64,000 bases of DNA from Prunus persica. Lineage: Eukaryota; Streptophyta; Magnoliopsida; Rosales; Rosaceae. A program made the position numbers and the translations under genes. Every line of letters begins with the position of its first letter. Position 1 is the stretch's first letter. The DNA is taken from positions 36,215,557 through 36,279,556 of the forward strand of contig NC_034009.1 in the NCBI RefSeq assembly GCF_000346465.2, written 5' to 3'. Below are positions 54,191 through 64,000 of this stretch, piece by piece. The notes under the pieces were generated by a model, which saw nothing but the letters and a program-made list of their open reading frames with translations, searched no databases and was not told where the DNA came from.

Positions 54191-55085
54191 ACAGATAGAG
54201 TTGCTTGCTTGCTGCTTCGTCAACTGGTTTTGATATCATCTTATTGCAGAAGAAGCATCAATCTCTTTACTTGTATGGAAAAGAAACTGACTTGTTTTTG
54301 TTCTACTTGTTTGTGTGATTATTTGGTTTGCATGTAAAACCTGGAAGAAGGAAGTTTCACTTGAAACAGGACTTGAAGCTACCAAGATTGCTTTGCTTCT
54401 ATCTGATAATTCACAAATATCTAGCAAAATAGATAAAGTTTTTTTCTTTTTGATGCGAAAAAGTAAAAGTTTTGGACCCCACGAAATTGAAACTACTGTT
54501 TTCTTGTTTTGTTTTTCGTCTCAATGCGCTGGTGGGTTACCTTTTGTCTTTTCCCTCTTCAAAAGGGCATTAAATCAACAACTAAAACCGACTTGGAGAA
54601 ACATAGCTCATAATTTATTGCAATAAAATGGAGATTTTTCTGAGGAAGTTACATGAATATCAAAACAATCTGTAACTCCACATCTATTTTCTTATCATGA
54701 TGCACTCTACAAGAAAATAAAAACATTTCTTTCACGGTTTCTTCCCCAAAAAACCCTCTGAAAACTTCAAACATAATCCTATTCTACAAACACCAATAAC
54801 AAAGTTACAAACAATCATCTTCACCAATCAAAGTCTTGCCTTCCTTGTCTGATTATACACAATTTTTTTTTTTTTTTGGTAATATAACAAAGTCATCTTC
54901 TTCTGCTAAAAATTCGAAGAACAAACAATTAGGAACTGAGAGCCTATACAACTGAAAAACCTTCTTCTTTTGTTTCCTTTTTTTTTTCTCCAGTTTTTTC
55001 TTCTTCTCTAACTGAGTCAAATACAGTTAACTGAAATTTTGAATTATCCGTTGCGAGGGAGTAGACCATAATATCTGTTCCAAAC
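52960..55085. other. 3' region and intergenic between convergent CSLC12 and bHLH74 genes
   Basis: Contains 3' UTR sequence of both neighbours and a (GA)n microsatellite at 54145-54189. No supported gene; frames at 54113-54337 and 54315-54626 are low-content. Confidence 0.5.
54145..54189. repeat. (GA)n microsatellite
   Basis: About 45 bases of uninterrupted GA repeat between the convergent genes. Confidence 0.96.
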
Positions 55086-57167
55086 TTATAGCTCTGATTT
55101 CAAGCGGCCTGCTGAACATGATAGCATGTTAAGGTTAGAAGAATGTGAGACATAAATTTCCAGTGATTGCATGCATGAAGTTGTGTTACTTACCATTTTG
55201 TCCCAAATTGTCAATAGCTGAACTAGAATCAAAACCCATATGGAAAAGACCTTGGAGCTCACTGTCTAACACAGTCTGAAAAACCACACACATTATTAAA
55301 TCAACAGATGTCAATCGAAAGGATGATAATGGCTTGATTTGAAGATTCTCAAATTACCTGAGGCAAGGAAGGAAATTGTGGAGCTGAACTTGGCATACTT
55401 GGCAAGTTTCCTGGGAACATACCATGAGGGTATGGGTGAGAAGAGCTGATTCCAGGACTAAACCCGAAGATAGCTCCACTGCCACTTCGTGAGTTAAGAA
55501 TCTACAAACAAAGGCAAACCAAGCTCAAGTTTAACACATTTACCCAATAGTATTGAAGCAAATGAAAAAATTATTGACTAGTAACTAGGGTGAACTCACA
55601 TCTTTGGATAGAATCCGTTCTATATCGATGTTGAGTTCTGGATTGACTGTCGCGAGTTTCATTGATAAAAACTGGAACATGAAAGAAAGACAACCTTCAC
55701 TGAATCATAGAACATTTAGGAGCTACAAAACCACGCTACTAATATTTTACAATTATGCACATGGTTCTCTAACTTCAGCTGCTGTAATTCTGTTCAACTA
55801 GCAGAAGATGCAGTGCACCTATACATGTATGACTACGCAGATATATTTTAATTTACAAAACATGGAGCTAATTCCTCATTTTAGATTGCAGAATATCTTA
55901 CCTCAACTTGCTGTTGCAGAGATTGCACATAGTTGATGATCTCATCAAGCATTACAGCCTTCCCAGTAATCTTGAAAATTGATTGGTTATCTAATTGATC
56001 AGTATTTTATATAACATAAAGAGATCATTCAGAACATTGACCAACTCTGAAATTCTGAATACCTTATTGCATCCTGGAACAAGTTCTTGAAGCAATCTCA
56101 TCCGCTCACTAATCTTTTCTCTTCTAACCTGCAAGCAGAAACTTTTATTGCATCAATAAACTAAAGAACAGGAGATTCTCTTGAAATTTGATACACAGAT
56201 ATATAGTAATGAGAGCATACCCTTTCGGCGAGGCTATGACTATTTGTAGCCTGACCCCTTCTGGCTCTAACATGAATGTAACTGTCCTTCGCATCTCCGC
56301 TCTGAGAACTTTCTTTAGCCTGTTTGCCCATTTGCTTACCGCGCAAATTTGCAGCTGTGTTGTCTTCAACTTTCGCTTTTTTCTCATCTTGTTCTTTCAG
56401 ATAATCAGAGCTCTCCCCAGACAGATCCTTGTTAATTTCCCCTTCAGCATTCTAGTACAGATAACAAAGCAATTATGATCACTAGGGCACTGTATTGAAG
56501 GGAAACAGAATCATCAATATCCCAATTGATACAAATTGAACATAGCTCAATTTACCTTATTTGGACTGAATGCAGAATTGGATTCAGGAACTCGTTTCCT
56601 TCTCTTTCCACTGGGTGAAGATCCTAAAGCACCCTCTTCCGAAATTTGGCGATCATCATGAGATTGGGCGCCAATTGTTGAAGTCCTCTCAGGGGCCCCC
56701 TCCCTGTGTGGGTTATAGTTCGCAGCACACCCAGGGTTTGCAATCTGAGCACACTCAGATAGGCCAAAAGAACCAACCATTTCTGAGAAGCTCCCACTTC
56801 CAAAACATGGAAGCTTTGGCACCATTTCGACATAGCTTGAATCAGATGGATATTGAACAAGGTGAGAGGTGCTACTCATTCCCGGATTTTCCAACGCAAC
56901 GGGGTAAGGAGGATTGGAAAATTCTCTGTGAGAAACGACTGAAGAACCTCCAAAATTATCACTCTGACTCAATGAAACAATTGGATCCCAACCAGAACCA
57001 AAAAAAGGGTCAGCTCCATTTGAAGGCTTAAACATGGATACAGAGCTCATTGTTATTTGTGAAACCTTTTCAGGCAGTGGATTTGTGCTCATCCCTGAAG
57101 ATGGGCAATTCAGACTTCCCTCATTTCTATGTTGAAACCCCCCATCCTCACTGTCATGACCACCCAT
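55086..57167 (-). CDS. BHLH74: bHLH transcription factor, bHLH74 type
   Basis: Eight exons on the minus strand: 56556-57167, 56221-56451, 56063-56128, 55902-55970, 55600-55671, 55358-55501, 55194-55275 and 55086-55108, joining in frame to 432 residues. The N-terminus [18 protein letters not shown] and the [11 protein letters not shown] segment (about 52-61) match bHLH74-like proteins. A nuclear-signal-like SGKRRKR sits near residue 190. The DNA-binding domain spans about 267-323: [38 protein letters not shown] (basic region and helix 1), then [20 protein letters not shown] (loop and helix 2). The His-Glu-Arg set of the basic region is intact, so it should bind E-box/G-box DNA as a dimer. The C-terminus ends GRLKSEL, like the Arabidopsis protein. 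In Arabidopsis, bHLH74 has been linked to root growth and miR396 control. I saw no obvious miR396 site here, but did not search exhaustively. The last intron ends in cagcag, allowing two acceptors. Confidence 0.94.
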
Positions 57168-59430
57168 TTCTGAATTCAGAAGCTTATGGCGTCCCCCTAT
57201 ATATTATTCAAATGACAACACCCCACTTAACAGTTGGCGAAGACCAGGGCTATGAATAGAAAATGAAACACAAGAAATCTATGAAACTAAAGCCAAAGTG
57301 GGTGGCTTTGACCAAAATTGACTGGTGATATCTTGCAGACTCGACAAGGAACAAGTAACCTTTGCAGCTTTATAGACCTGAGAGGGTGCTAAAGTAACAA
57401 CAGATGCCTCTCGTTGCAGAATCCCATGGACACAAAGTGAAAGGATAAATCCAGTGCATCAGGCATAAAATCTTATATGGTACCAGCTACTCTCCTCTTC
57501 CTTTCAAAAACCCTAGGATCAAGCTTACTCTAGTGCAGAGAAGGAAAAAATATAAAATAGAAGAAAATGCTCCCCACAGACAAGAAAAGTGAACCTTTCA
57601 GAGCATAAAGTAGACATAGACAAACAATGACATTAGCTAAGTAACAGCTCACCAGAGTAGCAAAAAGAAAGCAGATTCCCTTTTACTCTTTTGTATAGGG
57701 GTGAACTAAAATTTCATATCCTCAACTCAATCAAACATCAATCTGATTGATGGAAAGCGGTTCTGAATCTCTTCAACTATGACCAAAATTGGGGAGAATC
57801 ACTCCAAGCTTCAAGCAATGAATGATTATAATAAAAAATATGGTTGCCAGTTACTAATAATAAGGAAATAACAACCAGCTGAAGTTTTGAATAAAAAAGA
57901 TCCAGAACCAAGAAAAAGGAAAGTTACAGAACCCCTTTTGAGATATTCTCAGATGGGTACCCAAGAAAGACCAAAAGGCATCAAATTCTACTTGAATTGT
58001 GCAAGAGCTGAAATGGACAGGGTTTTAGCAGTCCCCTTAATTGGGCTTTTGATTGTACCTTCAAAAGCATCAAATGCTTGGTTAAATTCGACGAGAAAAA
58101 CCCAATTCACCAATTGGGTACTTTCAAAAACAGCGAAGGAAGCATCAAGTTCCAACCTTTATAGATCAAAAACAATGCAGAGAGCTATGGAGCTAGAAAG
58201 AGACATAGAAAGAGTGAGACTTTGCTTACCTGCTCAAGTTAACAGGTGACATGTACGATTTTAAAAGACCAGACTAACTACTGCCAACTGCTCTTGTTGG
58301 AAAATTATTACAGAACCTAATCTCTTTCCCTTCCACACTTTACTCTTTGTAATTTCTCCTCTCTACTTTGAACTTTCTTTCTTTACAATTTATCAATTAT
58401 AATAATGGCTCCCCCTGTATTTTCTTTCATTTAAAATTGAAGAGGTTCTTCTCTTCAAGGCCAAGCTTTGCTTGCTTCCATCTTTGACATACTTTTTTTT
58501 ACTGACACATTTGCCAACTATTCTAACAGACCTCTCTTTGCTGTTACACACTCATTTTTCTCAGTGCCAACTAACCCCCTTTCATTTCTTTTGAGAAGGC
58601 TCATTATGCTCCTAACCTCCATCATCCTCCATCTACATCATTGCACATCACTGTAATTCACTGGGGCCCATACAAAATCTTCCTTGTGCACCACTAGATT
58701 TCTGATTAGTATATGTCTTCCCTGTCAAAGATGCCTTCCACTTGTTCACTTGGTGGGGCCCACTTGACAGGTGTATGTCTATCAAGGGACCACAATGAGA
58801 GTGTAGGCTGTGGTTGCATAACAGGGATTGTTACCTCAATTTCCTTCAAGTAATTTAATATTAGTTGGCAGTACTTGTAATCTTTTTCTTTTTTACTTTG
58901 TAGGGGTTTGAGTCTCTGACCCTCAGGAACATAAGGAATAATGGAATCTAATCATCAATTTACCTCCTTGTCCTGGTACGGTTTCCAGCTGTAGTATATT
59001 ATTGTGTGTTTTGCTTTGCCCTCAGCCAATTAGCCAACAAACCTGGTCAAACCAAATTATCTGGTCAACCCTCCTAGGCCTGGTTGTGATCTTGCTGGAA
59101 AAACCAAAAATTATTCCGAAAATAGCGGCTAATTTGCTCTGAGGTCATGATCTGGTGTGACACGCTACATTCTATAAATGGGTCATTAAATATTGTTTAG
59201 TAAATTATTTAAGTGGGGTTTTTAATCTCCGTTTAGTGAATGAGGGACCCACGATAAGGACTACAAATCAAATAAAAATAGGTAGATACGATGATAGGGA
59301 TGGTACACCTAACTTGATCAGCGATCAATGTGGGTACTCACTACTCACACTGGATCATACCCGTCAACTCATTTCAAAGTGGTAGGGCTAGAACAAAGCA
59401 CCTCTCAAGAACCACAAAAAAAAAAAAAAT

Positions 59431-59551
59431 TATGTGAAACGAAGATAATAGTAATTGGTCGCAATAGATTGTCACGTGAAAAAATAATCATAAATAACAT
59501 AATGTAATTGATTAGAAATAGTAAAATAGTATTATTCTTATTTTACACAAG
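59431..59551. mobile_element. short MITE (tgtgaaacg ends), copy 1
   Basis: The left tatgtgaaacgaagataatag and the right ctattttacacaag end (attattcttattttacaca) are inverted. The core aaaaataatcataaataacataatgtaattg is nearly the same as in the element at 62715-62826, so the two are copies of one family. Confidence 0.55.
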
Positions 59552-62500
59552 TGTTTCTCCTCTCTATAGAAAAACAAGATCAAAATCTTGGCTTTCAAAT
59601 ATTTTTATTTTTATTTTCTGGGTTTGAAAGGGGTTTTGTTTGCATATTGAAATTGAAAAGATAAACAGTAATTGGGGTGATCAAAGTAGGTTTTGATTGG
59701 TAGAAAGTGATAAATTATGCTCAAAATTGACTTAGTTGATTGAAAAAATGCATCCAAAACCATGAACATGATACATTACAATTATCTGAATAAAGCTTTC
59801 CTCTTTAATCTAATCAATGTTTTCCTCTGACAACAAAAATTAAAATTAAAATAAAGCTTTCATTTAGTTTGGCCAGCTCTACTTCAAGTTAAACAAAGCC
59901 ACAGATGTGATTCAATTCAGCCAACTTCCTCATAAAAATGTTTCAAACTCCAAAACCCCATAAAGAATTCATTTATTTTTCCTTATAAAAGAAAATGGAA
60001 TTGATTATAATATAAACCAAAATAATTCAGGTAGGATTATTGACCCAGCTACATTGGTGGTGGTCCTTTCAGAGTATAAGAGGGCAGGTTAGATCCCAAT
60101 AATGCTGCATGTGTTAAACATCAGTGACTGTAGCAGAAACTGTTCATAAATAAGTAAATTAAACAAACCACCATAATTAAGTTTTTTTTCAGATAATTAA
60201 CGTATAATTAAGTTAATAATAAAGCATAAGCCACAAAGACTAAAGAGGAAAAGAAAGAGTCTTATCACGCGTGCAGGGCATGGCATTGAAGCTTCAGGTG
60301 GGTCTTAATCTTAATCCAAGAGATATATGTGTGGTCCTACCCTGATTAGCAATGATGGGGTTGATACCTAAGACTAAGAGACACGAATCTTATAAGATTT
60401 TTATTAGCCCCATCAAACCCAAATTCTCTTTAATTAAATAACTTCTAATCTTTGCTTTAACATACTTCCCTGCCCATGCTTGAAAGATTTATACTTTTAA
60501 AGAAGCTTTTTTCTTCTTTACCAAAACAAAAAAGTTGCCACTCCGCCTTTTTCCAGTTGCACAAAGCTCTACTTATTGCATGCAACGAACTTGTAGCTTA
60601 AGTACTTAAGAACATTTTTTCAGCATCTAAGATATCCTAAGTTCAATTTCCCTTCGACTTATCTGCAATAGATGAATAACCCTTTTAATTATTATTTTAA
60701 TGGGTGGTTGGAGTTTGAATAAACACAGTACAGCTACAACTCATGAAGAACAGATTAAACAAAGAGCACATGATTAGTAAAACTCAGTCCATGATGTAGT
60801 TTAGAGATATTAAATCACATTCAAATTAAGAATTCTCAAAACTCTCCATATCTTCCAATGAAAATTATCAAAGCATGCGCAAGAGGAGAAGTAATCATCA
60901 TCCTGATTTAGCTATGATGCATGCATGCCTTGGTCTTTACAATCATTTTAAATGTTTCTACAAACAGAGAAAGAATAAAAGCTTCTATTGTGCCTCGCTG
61001 AAAATGGAGGTACATCTTTTGTGTATGGAAGTACTAAAATTAGACCAAATGAGGGACAAATTAAACTAGCTGCAGGATAATGAAATGATGGGTTTATTTT
61101 ACTTTATATTTTTCCCAATTTCAAGATTTTGGGAAAAAGAAAATCAAGGGGCATATGAATCTTGCATTGACCCTGATGGCCAAAGATTCATGCATTGAAC
61201 ATAATGATGAACTGAGAAGCTAAGCTGAGCAAAACTGGTACCTCTCAGCTTCTGCTTCTGCAGGTTACTGAATTAAGACCCGCCAGCAGATTTTATTCTT
61301 CTCAAAAGCACGAAGTGTCTTTTCTGTCAAGGAAAAAATATATACGAAGTCCATGAAAACATAATGTAACGTACAGATTGTTATCTATCAGGAGAGGTCT
61401 GTAGCTCTAGGTCTTGGTCTTGACTCTTTTCATCTCTCTAAATTTATATTCCCCATGTGAATTATGGAATCTCACAATTCGTGACAGATAAACAGATAGA
61501 ATATATGTATCACCTTTTTTACTGGCTTTACCTGCACATATTGTGCTAAGATGCCCCCATTACTTCATTTGGTTGAACTACAACCAAAATTCTACTGAGA
61601 GATTCATCCTGTTCTTTCCTAAAGACTCTCGTCATAGAGTTTCCTTTTTGTTTTCTAATTTAATGGGATTTTCTTGCAATTTCACATATTCGTAGAAAAA
61701 AGGTTGCCAAATGTTATGATTCCATATACAAATCCAACCTTTTATTTTCTTTTATAAAATTTTCATGAATATAAACACACCACCTTATGTATGTATGGAT
61801 CCGACTTCTCTACTTGTGTGTAACAGTACTTGTATTGTGTTTACGTATAAAATTACGTCGTTTCAGGTCATAATTTGGATCATAGTTGTGGGCCAGTTGT
61901 TTAACAGTCATCAGAAACAAAGCCATTACTTTCATATAACAGCCCAATCTATAGGGTTCTGGGAATGATTTCTAAATCGGCCCAGGTCATATAATTGGAG
62001 CTTGGGTGGGTGCTGAAGTAATTTAGTTTAGCCCAATCTTAGAACTGAGTGTCTGACCCAGAAAAAAAGAAGAAAGGATGGAGGGCCGGCTCTCAAGGTT
62101 TTTAGCCATTACAGTGGGTCTAGACCTTGGTTTTCTTGGGTCTAATGGGCCACAAAATTATACCCCGACAGAGTAGACAATATTTGTGCATCTAGAATTC
62201 ACTAAACTGTCATTGAAAATATTATATATATATATATATAAAAGAATATGAAAAAAATTACTGTTATCTGCAGCAGAAATCAGTAAAACAGGAGGCTTTA
62301 TTTGTTGGTGAGTAAAAAGTGTTTCAGGGAGGGTTCAGAAACTGAGTAGATAAAACCAGAGAACAAAACAATTGAACAAGCAACAAACCATAAGGAAGTG
62401 ATGGTGGTGATACTGTGACAATGACAATGCAGCCATCACTGTTTTTTATTTTTCTTTTCTTTTCCTTTTTGTTGTTGGTTAGAATGCCACCATTAATGTT

Positions 62501-62714
62501 ACAGGACCTGAGAAGCGTACGTGTCTGAAATCAATGGGACCCCTGCAAAAAATTTGAAAATGCAGAACCAAATTGAAGAACACTGGTAAGGTATTATCTT
62601 GGATTTTGTTCCAATTTTATCTGTTTCTCTCTTCCAGGGGTCCAGCTATTTTGACTATCTTGTCTACATAGTCTATAGTTCAATAGTAGGGGGTTTGTTT
62701 GTAGCAGAAAAACT

Positions 62715-62826
62715 TAAATGAAACGTGAAACCAATCACATATTATTACATAAAAAAATTATCATAAATAGCATATTGTAATTGGCTGGAAATGAAAAAAT
62801 AATAGTATTTCCGTTTCACATAAATG
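62715..62826. mobile_element. short MITE (tgtgaaacg ends), copy 2
   Basis: It shares aaaattatcataaatagcatattgtaattgg with the copy at 59431-59551 and ends in aatagtatttccgtttcacata, the inverse of tgtgaaacg. No coding capacity. Confidence 0.55.
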
Positions 62827-63689
62827 TTTTTAAAATTTATTTGTAGAGGCAAACATTAAAAATTATAAATACATTAAGGCCATTAATAAGCCAGATAGCT
62901 TAAAGAGGGCAAGTTTCAGTAATGTATGGAATTCCAGAAGCTCTGAGGCTATGAGCTGTGGACCAACATGAAGATAAAGGACATCAAGAGGCTTCATGTT
63001 CATCTCCTCTCTTAAATTTGAAATTTTCTTTTATTTCTTTTATCATCTGTGCCAAGTTGGCATGGCATCTCTCTTGTAAGCTAATGAAGGTCACATGATG
63101 TTGGGATTTGGGAACACTCTCTGGGCTGGTCCCAAATTGACAATCAAACAACTAGAAAGTTGTAAAATACTAGATAGATAGATAGATTGTGGTCCAAACC
63201 AAAAACCAAAAACCCAAGAACCAAAAACCAGAAACCAAGGCATTGCAGCAGGGGAGGGAGAGAGTTCAGTGTTCCTTGTGCTGTGTGAAGTTGGGCAAAG
63301 AAAAGAAATATATCACAAAGTCTCCTTGGGAGAAACAGGAGCCCTTGAGAGGGAGCAATGAGCATCAACTATTGACTATTTTTATCCCATCAAATCAATT
63401 ATTAGCAAAAATAGTTTGGCAGGGTCCTCCTTTTTCAGTCCCAATATTGTCACTCTTATTGGACAGTCACAGCACCTGAGAGATGGGTCACCATCCAGTG
63501 AGCTGTAACCTGCTGCAACTATATATATATATACACACACCATAGTTTTATATCAAACCCTAAACCTTTGGGACCATTTACTTGTTTATATTTACAGATA
63601 TATGTACCTACATATTTTGGATGTCATAGCCCATATCTAAAACTGCTTTGGGGATCTTTCTCTCAGGCCACCGAAACACGTGTGTGAAA

Positions 63690-63798
63690 CGGGGGTAACA
63701 ATATTTTGCTATTTCCGGCCAATCACAACATGTCACACGCGACAACATTTTCACGTGTCAGTTTATGATTAATTGGGGATAGCAAAATAATGTTATCT
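63690..63798. mobile_element. palindromic MITE-like element
   Basis: gtaacaatattttgctatttcc (63695-63716) is an imperfect reverse complement of ggggatagcaaaataatgttat (63776-63797). The centre has aatcacaacatgtcacacg and cacgtgtca. It is similar in design to the two elements at 59.4 and 62.7 kb, but the interior is too diverged to be sure it is the same family. Confidence 0.5.
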
Positions 63799-64000
63799 AT
63801 ATGTCCCAAATTCCAATTTTATTAAGATAAAATTACTTGGAAATTTTTTTTTAGAAAAATAGAAGGGTTGGTTGAAAATTCAATAAAATTTCGCATATGG
63901 TTTGTGCAGTGTACGTGTTTTCTTCTTTTTGTTCCTTTTTTAGCGTTCATGTTAGAACACTGTGCTAGATATATTGTTGTCACTGAATGTTGACAACAAA

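Larger units (their letters stand above)
57168..64000. other. bHLH74 upstream region and intergenic
   Basis: The first kilobase is probably the 5' UTR and promoter of the bHLH74-type gene, possibly with a leader intron I cannot define. The rest is AT-rich with three short palindromic elements (59431-59551, 62715-62826 and 63690-63798) and a (TA)n run near 62221-62240. No open frame is convincing. Confidence 0.5.

Noticed and set aside
57887..58249. 120-codon plus-strand frame opposite the bHLH74 upstream region
   Set aside because: Lies antisense to the probable 5' UTR/promoter; Lys/Arg-rich composition with no family signal.

Overview
This is a nuclear window from a flowering plant. It is AT-rich and gene-sparse, with many short GT-AG introns, (GA/CT)n and (TA)n microsatellites, and small non-autonomous DNA transposons between the genes. 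Protein content points to a woody eudicot, probably a rosid such as Rosaceae; the family is only a guess from overall sequence feel. A 248-base run of N shows it is a scaffold of a draft assembly.

Ten protein-coding genes can be assembled exon by exon. Left to right they are: a plastid-type small membrane protein (+, 4402-5203); an OSCA/CSC1-family channel closest to RXW8 (-, 5832-11669); a 1-aminocyclopropane-1-carboxylate synthase (-, 15054-17138); a CGR3-type Golgi pectin methyltransferase (-, 26314-28491); a membrane-anchored J-domain protein (+, 29035-31254); squalene epoxidase (-, 31934-35552); a small helix-hairpin-helix-like protein with a basic tail (+, 38783-40180); an AVT6-type amino acid transporter (+, 40936-43495); a CSLC12-type xyloglucan glucan synthase (+, 50333-52959); and a bHLH74-type transcription factor (-, 55086-57167).

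The genes do not form a pathway cluster. Two act on the cell wall in the Golgi (CGR3 on pectin, CSLC12 on xyloglucan), one makes the ethylene precursor, one makes the sterol/triterpene precursor, and the rest are transport, chaperone and regulatory genes. CGR3 and the J-protein gene are head to head over 543 bp and probably share a promoter. Other pairs are convergent (4402/5832, 29035/31934, 50333/55086).

Regions 1-4300, 12.3-14.9 kb, 17.3-26.3 kb, 35.7-38.7 kb, 43.5-50.2 kb and 57.2-64 kb hold no gene I can support. They contain microsatellites and MITE-like elements, the best being a 762-bp hAT-type element (44884-45645) and a 759-bp TIR element (23637-24395), each with near-perfect 8-bp target duplications. 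I see no CRISPR, operon, rRNA, tRNA or new defence-like system. The most useful irregularities are a burst of single-base indels confined to one exon of the RXW8-like gene, an altered C-terminal regulatory motif in the ACC synthase, and alternative splice possibilities in three genes.
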